The notes under the pieces were generated by a model. It did no database searches. It was not told the DNA's origin and saw only the letters and a list, made by a program, of their open reading frames with translations. Below are positions 54,701 to 63,822 of a DNA stretch of 64,000 nucleotides, piece after piece (the first letter of the stretch is position 1; every line of letters starts with the position of its first letter). Position numbers and translations under genes: made by a program. The stretch comes from Siminovitchia thermophila (GTDB lineage: Bacteria > Bacillota > Bacilli > Bacillales > Bacillaceae_C): assembly GCF_016909185.1 (NCBI RefSeq), contig NZ_JAFBFH010000009.1, forward strand, positions 62,001-126,000, given 5' to 3'.

Positions 54701-55039
54701 AAGCCCCCTCACTTCAAGAATTCCCGGTAAAGCAAGATTGGAAATGGGAGGAGCTATCGCCAGTAAAAGTCGACAGGACAGGAAAAAACTTCGACAGTGA
54801 CACATCTCACCCAGTAAAAGTGTCCAATTATTCAAGAAGTCGACAAAGGCCTTGCGACGTACAGGTCCAGGATGTAGCGTACAAGTAAAGCGGACGTCGC
54901 TGCTTACACTTGCCAATAGCGGCTTTCGATTTTATTTCTATCAATGGGAAAATGCGGCTGGCGCCGTACCGTGTGGTACTGCCTGGCCTGTATTCCCCCA
55001 CATCCTGGGGTGGGCCTCCCAGCTGATTGCTGTTTCACC
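54701..55039. other. Gene-free spacer with degenerate repeat
   Basis: Short words GTCGACAGGACAGGAAAA (54768) and ACAGTGACACATCTCAC resemble GCCGACAGGACAAGAAAA and GCGACACATCACA at 57947-57978, so the same decayed element lies on both sides of polA. No gene, terminator or RNA was recognised; GTTTCACCTTAT near 55024 just before the polA stop is again the repeat signature. Confidence 0.5.
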
Positions 55040-57673
55040 TTATTTAGCATCGTACCATGTCGGTCCGTACGCATAGTCCACTTTCAGCGGAACTTTCAGC
55101 TCCAGCGCGTTTTCCATGACGCTTGGTACAAGTACCTTTAATTTTTCTATCTCATCTTTAGGCACTTCAAAGATTAACTCATCATGCACTTGGAGCAGGA
55201 GGCGCGCTTGAAGCCCGGTTTCTTCCAGTTTTTCCGCCATCTCGACCATCGCTTTCTTAATGATATCGGCCGCACTCCCTTGAATGGGGGTGTTCATGGC
55301 GGTTCGTTCGCCAAAACTTCTCACATTAAAATTTCTGCTCATAATTTCAGGTATATATCTTCTCCGGTGCAAAAGAGTGGATACATAGCCCTTTTGCTTT
55401 GCTTCCAACACGATGTCTTCCATATAATTTTTCACACCCGGAAAACTTTGCAAATAGCGCTCAATAAATTTTCCGGCCTCTTTTCTTGTAATTCCCAAGT
55501 TTTGCGATAAACCGTAATCGCTGATTCCGTATATGATTCCAAAGTTTACTGCTTTTGCCTGCCGCCTCATATTAGGGGTGACTTCCTCTTTGCTGACATG
55601 GAACACATCCATCGCAGTTTTTGTATGAATGTCCATATCTTGGCGAAAGGCCTCGATTAAATTTTCATCCTCCGCAATATGGGCGAGGACACGCAATTCA
55701 ATTTGCGAATAATCCGCTGCAAAAATCACCCAGTCTTTCTGGGACGGGATGAATGCCTGGCGAATTTTCCGCCCTTCCTCAAGCCGGATCGGAATGTTTT
55801 GCAAATTGGGATCTGTAGAGCTGAGTCTTCCTGTTTGTGTTAAAGCTTGGTTAAATCGGGTGTGTACTTTGTCGGTGTCTTTTTGTACCACTTTAAGCAA
55901 ACCTTCAATATAAGTTGATTGCAGCTTTCCAAGCTGGCGGTAGTTTAAAATTTCCTGGATGATTTCATGTGAAGGTGCCAGCTTCTCCAAAACATCCGCA
56001 GCTGTGGAATAGCCTGTTTTTGTTTTTTTAATGACTGGAAGTCCAAGCTTTTCAAAGAGGATGACCCCGAGCTGCTTCGGTGAATTAATGTTAAATTCCT
56101 GTCCGGCCAAATGATGAATTTTGGCTTCTATATCAGTAAGCCGCTCCGCCATTTCGCCACGCATTTTTTTCAGCCGTCCGACATCCACTTTTACACCTGT
56201 GTATTCCATTTTCGCCAAGACAAGTGACAGCGGAAGCTCCAGCTCGTAAAACAATTTTAACTGTTCGTTTTCTTTTAATTCATCGAGACATGTTTTGTAT
56301 AAAGCATGAATCCCAAGCGCTTTTCTTGCCAAATGTTCGCCGAGCGCTTCTTTTTCTGCTACTTTTCTCTTGACCCCTTTGCCGTAAACAACTTCATCTG
56401 TTTCCACATCCGTGAAGCCGTGGCGTTTGGCTACTCCCGCAAAATCAGTTGTTGATTCGGAAGGGTTCAGCAAATAAGACGCCAGCAGCAGATCAAATTC
56501 GATGCCTTTTAATTCAATGCCGCGCCTTTTTAACGCTACAATGGAGCGCTTTGCATCATAAACCAACTTTTTCTGTGTATCATCTTCAGCCCATTTTTTA
56601 AAGGACGCTGATTGCAAGGCGATATCTGCCGGTAAAAACACCGGTCCGTTTTCATCCGCCAGCCCGAACCCGACAATTTCACCTGTATAATAATTTTCTT
56701 CGAGTACTTCCAGGTAAAAAGCCATTTGATTTGAGAAAAGATCCTCATTGATCGTTTCCACAGTTGTAAATTCGACTTGTTTTAATTCTGTACTTTCTTC
56801 AGGCGAATCTCCACCTTCTATTTTGTCCAACAGAGAATTAAATTCCAGTTCTTGAAACACTGCTTTCAAGTCGGCTGGATCGTAACCTTTGTATTCTATC
56901 TCATCCATTGAAATATCTACTGGAGCCGCGGTTTCAATCGTAGCAAGCTTTTTACTCAGTATGGCCAGATCTTTATGCTCCGTTAAACGCTCCTTCAGTT
57001 TGGGGCCGCTCACCTGGTCTATCGAGTCGAGCAAGGCTTCCAATGTCCCGAATTCTTTTAACAGTTTTATGGCCGTCTTTTCTCCAACTCCAGGAACACC
57101 AGGGATATTATCAGATTGGTCTCCCATTAATCCTTTCATATCAATGATTTGTCCAGGAGTGAGCCCGTACTTTTCCATCACGTGCTCGGGTGTGTAGTTC
57201 TCTATATCCGTCATACCTTTTCGCGTAATCCCGACTGTGACATGATCCGTGCTGAGTTGCGTCAAATCTTTGTCACCCGAAATAACCTTAACCTCATATC
57301 CATCTTTCTCCGCTTCGACAGCCAGCGTACCGATAATATCGTCCGCTTCATAATTTTCCAATTCGTACTGTTTAATACCATAAGCATTCAACAGTTCACG
57401 TAAAAACGGCAACTGCTCGGACAATTCGGGTGGCGTTTTTTGCCGTCCTCCCTTGTACTCTTGAAATGTTTTGTGCCGAAAAGTCGTCTTTCCCGCGTCA
57501 AATGCGACGAGGATGTGTGTTGGTTGTTCCTCTTCAAGGACTTTCATCAGCATGGTGGTAAAACCGTATACCGCATTCGTATATACGCCTTTGTTATTGT
57601 TCAACAGCGGCAACGCAAAAAAAGCGCGATAGGCGACACTATTTCCGTCGATCAGCATTAATTTTTTCTTCAA
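55040..57673 (-). CDS. polA: DNA polymerase I
   Basis: Repair polymerase and Okazaki-fragment processor. The 877 residues contain the 5'-3' nuclease domain (LMLIDGNSVAYRAFFALP, DDIIGTLAVEAE, SGDKDLTQLSTD, GLMGDQSDNIPGVPGVGEKTA), a 3'-5' exonuclease-like domain lacking the catalytic acidic residues (as in other Bacillus Pol I), and the polymerase domain with DYSQIELRVLAHIAEDE (motif A), RRQAKAVNFGIIYGIS (B) and LQVHDELIFEVPKDE (C). A TTG start at 57673 has GGGAGGG 6-8 bases upstream and gives the usual length. It is followed by repeat-rich DNA, then mutM. Confidence 0.97.
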   Translation of the reverse strand: MKKKLMLIDGNSVAYRAFFALPLLNNNKGVYTNAVYGFTTMLMKVLEEEQPTHILVAFDAGKTTFRHKTFQEYKGGRQKTPPELSEQLPFLRELLNAYGIKQYELENYEADDIIGTLAVEAEKDGYEVKVISGDKDLTQLSTDHVTVGITRKGMTDIENYTPEHVMEKYGLTPGQIIDMKGLMGDQSDNIPGVPGVGEKTAIKLLKEFGTLEALLDSIDQVSGPKLKERLTEHKDLAILSKKLATIETAAPVDISMDEIEYKGYDPADLKAVFQELEFNSLLDKIEGGDSPEESTELKQVEFTTVETINEDLFSNQMAFYLEVLEENYYTGEIVGFGLADENGPVFLPADIALQSASFKKWAEDDTQKKLVYDAKRSIVALKRRGIELKGIEFDLLLASYLLNPSESTTDFAGVAKRHGFTDVETDEVVYGKGVKRKVAEKEALGEHLARKALGIHALYKTCLDELKENEQLKLFYELELPLSLVLAKMEYTGVKVDVGRLKKMRGEMAERLTDIEAKIHHLAGQEFNINSPKQLGVILFEKLGLPVIKKTKTGYSTAADVLEKLAPSHEIIQEILNYRQLGKLQSTYIEGLLKVVQKDTDKVHTRFNQALTQTGRLSSTDPNLQNIPIRLEEGRKIRQAFIPSQKDWVIFAADYSQIELRVLAHIAEDENLIEAFRQDMDIHTKTAMDVFHVSKEEVTPNMRRQAKAVNFGIIYGISDYGLSQNLGITRKEAGKFIERYLQSFPGVKNYMEDIVLEAKQKGYVSTLLHRRRYIPEIMSRNFNVRSFGERTAMNTPIQGSAADIIKKAMVEMAEKLEETGLQARLLLQVHDELIFEVPKDEIEKLKVLVPSVMENALELKVPLKVDYAYGPTWYDAK

Positions 57674-58151
57674 AACAAACCCTCCCAATGTTCCAGCTCG
57701 TCCAACATATCAATATATTTATTCTAGCACGTGGAATGGTGAAAGTGAAAAATTCGTTTCGGAAGATGATAAAGAGAGGAGAAATACTAAATGAATGTGG
57801 CTGTAAAAGAAAGTTTCTTTTATGAAGAAAAGCCGCCGGTCCAAAAGTCCGACGGCCACCTTTATCCCGCTTTATCTCGCAGCAATACTCTTAACCCTAA
57901 AGTAAGTCGAAAAAGGCTATCCGCCAGTAAAATCGGTTCGTTCAGGCCGACAGGACAAGAAAAGAGCGGCGACACATCACAAGAAGAAATATCCTTCTTT
58001 TTCATGGGGCTGGCGCAACATACAGGATGTGCGAGCGCAAGCGGAACCGCATCACAACAGCGTCGTAAGTTTTTTTGAGGACGTCGCTTGTCTGAACTTT
58101 CCAACGTGACGGTCGGATTCTGCTTCACCAGAAGATAAAGACCGTGCTATT
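57674..58151. other. Gene-free spacer with degenerate repeat
   Basis: A plus-strand open frame (57791-58078) has AGAGGAG before its ATG, but low-complexity composition and no family match. Parts of it repeat words found at 54.75 kb (GACAGGACAAGAAAA, GACACATCAC) and at 22.74 kb (GTGCGAGCGCAAGCGG). I read it as decayed repeat. A possible terminator hairpin (GCCGCCGGTCC...) sits at about 57832-57858. Confidence 0.5.
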
Positions 58152-59084
58152 TTATTGTGTGTAGCCCATCAACAGGCGTGCATATGGGGAATCAGCCGGA
58201 AGAACGATCACAGTATCTTCTCCGATCGTTTTCTTGTAAGATTCAAGAGTACGGTATAGTTGATAAAACTCCCGGTCCTTTGAAAAAGCCTCATTATACA
58301 TTTTAGCAGCTTCTCCTTCCCCTTCGGAGCGGATTACTTCCGCGTCTGCCTGGGCTTTGGAGAGCATTTCACGAACTTTCCGATCCGTTTCCGCGGTAAT
58401 TCGGTTCTTTTCCGCGTCACCCTTTGATAAATATTCCTGGGCTGTGGACTCTCGCTCGGAAATCATTCTCGTATAGACGGAATTCTCGTTTTCATTTGGC
58501 AAGTCCGTACGCTTCATGCGGACGTCTGTTACAACGACTCCATATTCATCATTGGCGAGAAGTTCATTTACCTTTTCTGTTACTCGGTCATTCAGACTAC
58601 CCCGTGACGATTTCTCGTCATTTATGATTTCATCATAATTCAGTTGGCCCAATTCGGTTCGGATGACAGAGTAAATAAACTCTTCCATTCTTGATTCCGC
58701 GTTCTCTACCGTTCTCGCGTTTGTAATCATTTTTTTAGGAGAAACGATTTTCCAGAGGGCATAGTTGTCAATGATCATCCGTTTTTTATCTTTCGTATTA
58801 ATTTCTGCACTGGAAACATCATATGTCATTTGGTATTTCGGCAAAGTGGAGACACTTTGGATAAATGGCACTTTCATGGAAAGCCCCGGCTCTGTCTTGA
58901 TTCTTACTACCTCACCAAACTGTCGGACAACTTTATATTCGCCTTCTCTGACGATAAACAAGCTTGAAAGAAGTAGTACAAGCAATAAAATAATGATAAG
59001 AATAAAGATACCTATTTTCGTATATTTGCGCCATTGAATATCCACAGGCTTGCGCTCATTAAAATCGACCACTTTTTTGTCCAA
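58152..59084 (-). CDS. hflC: HflC (SPFH membrane protease modulator)
   Basis: Partner of HflK; the complex wraps around FtsH and tunes its proteolysis. The 310-residue protein has an N-terminal span (IGIFILIIILLLVLLLSSLFIV, about residues 25-46), the SPFH/band 7 domain (FIVREGEYKVVRQFGEVV; LWKIVSPKKMITNA; DVRMKRTDLPNE) and a C-terminal helical coiled coil (KVREMLSKAQADAEVIRSEG). It begins 2 bases after hflK, so they form an operon. These genes are rarer in Bacillus than in Gram-negatives. Confidence 0.9.
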   Translation of the reverse strand: MDKKVVDFNERKPVDIQWRKYTKIGIFILIIILLLVLLLSSLFIVREGEYKVVRQFGEVVRIKTEPGLSMKVPFIQSVSTLPKYQMTYDVSSAEINTKDKKRMIIDNYALWKIVSPKKMITNARTVENAESRMEEFIYSVIRTELGQLNYDEIINDEKSSRGSLNDRVTEKVNELLANDEYGVVVTDVRMKRTDLPNENENSVYTRMISERESTAQEYLSKGDAEKNRITAETDRKVREMLSKAQADAEVIRSEGEGEAAKMYNEAFSKDREFYQLYRTLESYKKTIGEDTVIVLPADSPYARLLMGYTQ

Positions 59085-59086
59085 TA

Positions 59087-60049
59087 TTATTCATCTCCCT
59101 TCGATTCATCGGATTTTTTCGGCTGTTGTTCTTTTTCCAATGGCCGAATCGGGAAATATTTCATTGTACTGCCATCGTCGTTCATAATATATATTTCGGC
59201 ACCGGGCAACACCTGCTCGAGTGTTTCAATTGTAAGCCGCTCCCTCGTTACTTCCGGGCTGGATTTATATTGTTCATATAATTTATTAAAAACAGCTACA
59301 TCCCCGCGGGCTGTTTCCAAACGGGCCGCTTTCTCCCCTTCAGCCTTATGCATAATGGCTGCTCTTTCACCTTCCGCCTCATTCAATCGCTGATTTTCAT
59401 ATTTTTTTGCTTCATTCATTTTCGTATTCATCGTTTCCCGGGCATCGGTCACGGCTGTAAAAGCACTGCGTACTTCTTTATTGGGCAATTCCACATCTTT
59501 TAATTTGACCGCCAAAATGGAAATCCCAATATCATATTTATCCATCAGGGAGGTTAGTAATTCCCGGACGCTTCCTTCAATTTCCGCTTTTCCGGAAGTT
59601 AGAGCATCGTCTATTTTTGAACTGCCGATAGTGCTCCTTAAAGAAGCGGATGTCGCATCGTATAAAACTTCTTTCGGGTTTTCGGAATGGAATAAGTATT
59701 TTTTCGGATCCGTAATTTTCCATTGTACAACAAGATCGGCATAGACGATGTTTTCATCACCTGTAATCATTTTTGTTTCATCCGAGAACTTTTCCTTTTT
59801 GCCGTTCTCTTCTTTATAACCAAACTCAAGGCTCATCGTTTCGCGGGCCAGCTTTTCTACGTTCTGTATCGGCCAAGGCAGCTTAAAATGGAGTCCAGGC
59901 TCTGTGACCGTATCTTCTGCTTTTCCAAATGTCAGTATAACAGCCTGGTCCGACTCTCCTAACGTGTACCAAGATGTAAACAAGGAGACAGTCAGAACGA
60001 TCCCTGCTACAGCCATGCCGATGACAGAATATATCCTCTTTAAACTCAT
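59087..60049 (-). CDS. hflK: HflK (SPFH membrane protease modulator)
   Basis: A 320-residue SPFH protein with an N-terminal span (VIGMAVAGIVLTVSLFTSWY), ESDQAVILTFGKAEDTV, FKLPWPIQNVEKLARETMSL, VQWKITDPKKYLFH and the coiled-coil region ENQRLNEAEGERAAIMHKAE, the HflK order. GGAGGT precedes the ATG. A sigma-W-like promoter lies 40-65 bases upstream, which would place hflKC in the envelope-stress response. The locus between polA and mdh holds phoPR in B. subtilis. Confidence 0.9.
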   Translation of the reverse strand: MSLKRIYSVIGMAVAGIVLTVSLFTSWYTLGESDQAVILTFGKAEDTVTEPGLHFKLPWPIQNVEKLARETMSLEFGYKEENGKKEKFSDETKMITGDENIVYADLVVQWKITDPKKYLFHSENPKEVLYDATSASLRSTIGSSKIDDALTSGKAEIEGSVRELLTSLMDKYDIGISILAVKLKDVELPNKEVRSAFTAVTDARETMNTKMNEAKKYENQRLNEAEGERAAIMHKAEGEKAARLETARGDVAVFNKLYEQYKSSPEVTRERLTIETLEQVLPGAEIYIMNDDGSTMKYFPIRPLEKEQQPKKSDESKGDE

Positions 60050-60087
60050 ACCTCCACGTTCCTTTCTTATATTCTCTTATATTGTAT

Positions 60088-60113
60088 TACGGAAGTATGG
60101 GAAAAAAGTTTCG
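60088..60113 (-). promoter_or_regulatory. Sigma-W-like promoter of hflKC
   Basis: On the minus strand CGAAAC (60108-60113) and CGTA (60088-60091) are 16 bases apart, one base off the sigma-W consensus TGAAAC-N16/17-CGTA. Compare the ysdB promoter in this window. Confidence 0.6.
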
Positions 60114-60488
60114 GTGAATTGATTGACCTTCAAAATGAGGAAAGCACAAGTTAAAACAAGGACTGGCAGAGAACCAAAATGACATATCCTAGAAAACTGC
60201 CAATTTGCTGGCTCATGTACAATTCCTGTAGAAAAACGGATCTTGGAAATTTGCATCGTTTCCTCAAATAAAAACAGTGCCGTCAATAAAACCTTGTTGA
60301 TTAAAGCTTGGGCCATTCGTCTCTGGCGCCTAAACCGCTATGTTTTGGAAAGCGTGTCCTTTTTCTTAGATTGGATGTTACGAACCCTCTTGTTCTCCGC
60401 CTATGAGACCTATTGAACACCTATCCGGCGAGAAGGCTCAATCGCCGATGGTCTTTACACTCGCACTCACTGGAGGCCCCTACTCTTA

Positions 60489-60676
60489 CGGCGATGGCCT
60501 TAACGATTTCGCCACGAACTTGGACGCTCTGCTCTTACGGCGATGGCCTTAACGATTCGCACACACTTGGACCCCATCCATATGGCGATGTCCTTGTCGA
60601 TTCGCACGCACTTGGACATCCTGTCCACACGGCGATATTCTTACCGATCGGGACGCACTTGGACGACCCATCCATA
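60489..60676. repeat. Tandem array of 46-49 base units
   Basis: Four units (about 60489, 60538, 60584 and 60630) each start with GGCGAT, contain CGATTCGC or CGATCGGG and end in ACTTGGAC plus 15 bases; a fifth partial copy precedes them. Units are up to about 85 percent alike by eye. Because the period is not a multiple of three throughout, the open plus-strand frame is not conserved as a protein. The rest of 60114-60796 shows no gene. Confidence 0.8.
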
Positions 60677-60796
60677 CGCCGAAACTGGATATACCCTTTT
60701 CGGAAAGCATTTTGACCTATTTTTGTTCACAAAAAATAAAACAGACCGTTGGGCCTGTCTGAATAGGTATCATTTGCCTGTTTCCATATGAATTCA

Positions 60797-61246
60797 TCAG
60801 CTTTCATTTCCATGGGGCGGGGCTACAAGAATCGCAGCCTTAATAACGGTTTGTTCATTTTCGTCCGTTCCTTTGACTTTTACTGTCACTGTATGGGCCT
60901 CGCGGTCAACATGTGCGACTTCAAATAAAAATTCAACCGTTGCATAATGATAAACTGGTTTGACAAATTCAATTTCTTGCTTAAGAACATGGGATCCCGG
61001 ACCGGGTAAAAATTTCGTAATAGCAGAGGTAATAATCCCCGTCAGCATAACGGAAGGAACGATGGGTTTCTTATATGGCGTTTGGGAAGCATAGTCTTGC
61101 TGGATATAGAGAGGATTGGCATCATTCGTTAGACCTAGAAACAACAGTAGATCCTTATCTTCGATTTTTTCAGTCAGTTTTAATTTTTCACCTTCTGTTA
61201 ATTCTCCAATCTGTCTCCCGAGCTTTCTTTTTTTCCCAAGTAACAA
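60797..61246 (-). CDS. MaoC-like (R)-specific hydratase domain protein
   Basis: Hot-dog fold protein of 149 residues; relatives hydrate enoyl-CoA/ACP. Family motifs: FLGLTNDANPLYIQQDYASQ (the catalytic Asp/His pair region, here with D-x-N-P-L-Y, where His is usual at D-x-N-P-x-H) and VPSVMLTGIITSAI. The Asp-Asn-Pro triad is present but the expected His is Tyr, so activity is uncertain. A TTG at 61246 with GGAGGTG 7 bases upstream gives the start. Next to mdh-icd-citZ. Confidence 0.75.
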   Translation of the reverse strand: MLLGKKRKLGRQIGELTEGEKLKLTEKIEDKDLLLFLGLTNDANPLYIQQDYASQTPYKKPIVPSVMLTGIITSAITKFLPGPGSHVLKQEIEFVKPVYHYATVEFLFEVAHVDREAHTVTVKVKGTDENEQTVIKAAILVAPPHGNES

Positions 61247-61335
61247 TAAGAACACCTCCGTGTTTATAAGCGCTTACAACTCTCTTTTGAACATCATATC
61301 ATGTCTTTTTTAAAAAACAAAGACTAAAAAATAAT

Positions 61336-61363
61336 CCCCCGAATGAAAAGGTTCATTCGAGGG
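61336..61363 (-). terminator. Terminator after mdh
   Basis: Stem CCCCGAATGA/TCATTCGAGGG with one bulge, followed on the minus strand by ATTATTTTTT. Its TGAATGA-like words are stem parts, not a FadR box. Confidence 0.85.
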
Positions 61364-61388
61364 TAACAGGGCTTTTTAGTTGAGCATT

Positions 61389-62327
61389 CTACTCAAGAAC
61401 GTTCATAACTTCGCGAACGGAATTGGCAGATTTGTTTAATGCAGCTTTTTCTTCCTCAGTCAGATCAAGTTCAATCACTTGCTCAATGCCATTTTTGCCG
61501 AGAATCGTAGGAACGCCGAGATATATGCCTTCAAACCCAAACTCCCCCTCAAGATACGCGATCGCTGGCAGAACTCTGCGTTGATCTTTGATAATGGCTT
61601 CAATCATTTCAACGAGAGAGGCAGCCGGGGCATAGTAGGCACTTCCGTTACCCAGCAAGTTTACAATTTCACCGCCGCCTTTTCTTGTGCGTTCGACAAT
61701 GGCATCGAGCCGATCTTTCGGGATCAGCTTTTCAAGCGGAATACCGCCGGCATAGGAATATCGGACGAGCGGCACCATGTCATCGCCGTGTCCACCGAGA
61801 ACAAAGCCGGTAATATCTTTTACGGATATATTTAGTTCTTGGGAAACAAATGTACGGAAACGCGCGGTATCAAGGACACCTGATTGTCCAATGACTCGCT
61901 CTTTCGGGAAACCGGATTCTTTGTAAACTGTGTACGTCATGGCGTCTACCGGATTCGTTAGAACGATGATGATACAGTTTGGTGAATACTTAACAATTTC
62001 CCGAGTAACGCTTCTCATGATCTTTTGGTTTGTTTGGACAAGATCGTCGCGGCTCATGCCTGGCTTGCGGGCGACTCCAGCCGTAATGACGACAACATCG
62101 GAATCTTTCGTGTCTTCATAGTTGGCAGTCCCGGTGATGTTGGCATCAAAACCTTGTACAGGACCCGCTTCCAACATATCCAGCGCTTTTCCTTTCGTCG
62201 GGTTTTCCATTTGTGGAATGTCGACGAGTACAACATCTCCAAGTTCTTTCTGCGCCGTTAAAAATGCAGTGGTAGCTCCCGTAAATCCTCCACCGATTAC
62301 CGAGATTTTTTTCCGTTTCATTGACAT
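61389..62327 (-). CDS. mdh: Malate dehydrogenase
   Basis: NAD-dependent oxidation of malate to oxaloacetate in the citric acid cycle. The 312-residue lactate-dehydrogenase-like enzyme has the nucleotide-binding [19 protein letters not shown], the substrate-specificity Arg in [26 protein letters not shown], and the catalytic histidine in [15 protein letters not shown]. Third gene of citZ-icd-mdh, the order of B. subtilis. Confidence 0.98.
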   Translation of the reverse strand: MSMKRKKISVIGGGFTGATTAFLTAQKELGDVVLVDIPQMENPTKGKALDMLEAGPVQGFDANITGTANYEDTKDSDVVVITAGVARKPGMSRDDLVQTNQKIMRSVTREIVKYSPNCIIIVLTNPVDAMTYTVYKESGFPKERVIGQSGVLDTARFRTFVSQELNISVKDITGFVLGGHGDDMVPLVRYSYAGGIPLEKLIPKDRLDAIVERTRKGGGEIVNLLGNGSAYYAPAASLVEMIEAIIKDQRRVLPAIAYLEGEFGFEGIYLGVPTILGKNGIEQVIELDLTEEEKAALNKSANSVREVMNVLE

Positions 62328-62354
62328 GGAAGTTCCCTTCTTTCTTTAATTTTC

Positions 62355-62393
62355 CACACTTTTAGGCCGTTCTTTGAACAGCCTAAAAGTGTG
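62355..62393 (-). terminator. Hairpin between icd and mdh
   Basis: Perfect 13-bp stem CACACTTTTAGGC/GCCTAAAAGTGTG with a 13-base loop. Minus strand continues into GGAAAATTAAAG without a clear T-run, so it may reduce rather than stop readthrough into mdh, or protect icd mRNA. Confidence 0.6.
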
Positions 62394-62445
62394 TAGCTCT
62401 ATAGCCCCAATAGCCCTAATATTTTTGCATTCGAATCAGGAAAGA

Positions 62446-63717
62446 TTAATCCATGTTTTCAATCAATGCATTTCCAAACTCGGAGGTTTTTACTTCTGTC
62501 GCTCCATCCATGAGACGGGCGAAGTCGTATGTAACGACTTTGGATTCGATTGTTTTTTCCATTGATTTGGTAATCAATTGGGCTGCTTCTCCCCAGCCGA
62601 GGTGCTCAAGCATCAGCACTCCGGACAAAATGACGGAAGATGGATTCACTTTATCAAGGCCCGCATATTTTGGTGCTGTGCCATGAGTGGCTTCAAAAAT
62701 GGCATGGCCTGTTTCATAGTTGATGTTGGCTCCAGGAGCAATTCCGATTCCGCCTACTTGAGCAGCGAGAGCATCAGAGATATAGTCACCGTTCAAGTTC
62801 ATCGTGGCAACCACGTCAAATTCTCTTGGACGGGTAAGGATTTGCTGCAAGAAGATATCGGCAATCGCGTCTTTAACGATAATTTTTCCAGCCGCTTCCG
62901 CATCAGCCTGTGCTTTATTCGCAGCGTCCGCTCCTTGCTCTTCTTTTATTTTGTCATATTGATCCCATGTAAATACTTTATCGCCGAATTCTTTTTCAGC
63001 CAGTTCGTAGCCCCAGTTTTTGAAGGCCCCTTCTGTAAATTTCATGATGTTTCCTTTATGTACGAGAGTGACAGATTTGCGTCCTTCTTTAAGGGCATAG
63101 TTGATCGCCGCCCGGACAAGTCTTTCTGTCCCTTCCTGGGAAACAGGCTTGATTCCGATGCCTGATGTTTCAGGGAAACGGATTTTATTGACGCCCATTT
63201 CATTTTGCAGGAAATCTACCACTTTTTTAACTTCTTCTGTACCGGCTTGGTATTCGATTCCGGCATAAATGTCTTCCGTATTTTCACGGAAAATAACCAT
63301 ATCTGTATCTTCGGGACGTTTTACCGGAGAAGGTACTCCTTCAAAGTATCTTACCGGACGAAGACATACAAACAGATCCAGTTCTTGGCGAAGCGCAACG
63401 TTCAAAGAGCGAAAGCCGCCTCCGATTGGCGTAGTGAGCGGACCTTTAATAGCGATTAGATATTCGCGGATCGTTTCCAATGTTTCCTCAGGAAGCCATT
63501 CGCCGAATTTGTTAAAAGCTTTTTCCCCTGCGTATACTTCTTTCCATTCAATTTTACGTTTCCCGGCATAAGCTTTTTCTACAGCGGCATCCAGAACACG
63601 TTGAGCGGCCGCCCAAATATCAGGACCGGTTCCATCCCCTTCGATAAAAGGAATAACTGGGTTGTCCGGCGTATTTAATACCCCATTGGTTACTGTGATT
63701 TTTTCACCTTGTGTCAA
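62446..63717 (-). CDS. icd: Isocitrate dehydrogenase (NADP)
   Basis: Oxidatively decarboxylates isocitrate to 2-oxoglutarate. The 423-residue protein starts with [20 protein letters not shown] and has the substrate-binding [20 protein letters not shown], the phosphorylation-region Ser in the same segment, [16 protein letters not shown], metal site [17 protein letters not shown] and the NADP-specificity region [17 protein letters not shown]. Between citZ and mdh. Confidence 0.98.
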   Translation of the reverse strand: MTQGEKITVTNGVLNTPDNPVIPFIEGDGTGPDIWAAAQRVLDAAVEKAYAGKRKIEWKEVYAGEKAFNKFGEWLPEETLETIREYLIAIKGPLTTPIGGGFRSLNVALRQELDLFVCLRPVRYFEGVPSPVKRPEDTDMVIFRENTEDIYAGIEYQAGTEEVKKVVDFLQNEMGVNKIRFPETSGIGIKPVSQEGTERLVRAAINYALKEGRKSVTLVHKGNIMKFTEGAFKNWGYELAEKEFGDKVFTWDQYDKIKEEQGADAANKAQADAEAAGKIIVKDAIADIFLQQILTRPREFDVVATMNLNGDYISDALAAQVGGIGIAPGANINYETGHAIFEATHGTAPKYAGLDKVNPSSVILSGVLMLEHLGWGEAAQLITKSMEKTIESKVVTYDFARLMDGATEVKTSEFGNALIENMD

Positions 63718-63822
63718 TTTTATCCCTCCAAGTTCAATATCAAAGGTTAGAAAGCGATGGTGATGCTTCTAACCTTTTCCCCGTTCTATCATATCAAAAG
63801 ATCTTGTAAAAATCTAAGCAGA

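Noticed and set aside
57791-58078. 95-codon plus-strand frame with AGAGGAG before its ATG
   Set aside because: Composition and shared words with 54.75 kb and 22.74 kb show it is decayed intergenic repeat; no family likeness.
60413-60791. Overlapping plus-strand open frames across the 46-49 base repeats
   Set aside because: They arise from the tandem repeat; no ribosome site, and the frame shifts between units.
61338-61363. Possible FadR box (CGAATGA...TCATTCG) after mdh
   Set aside because: Spacing and flanks fit a terminator stem at the mdh 3' end followed by a T-run, not an operator.
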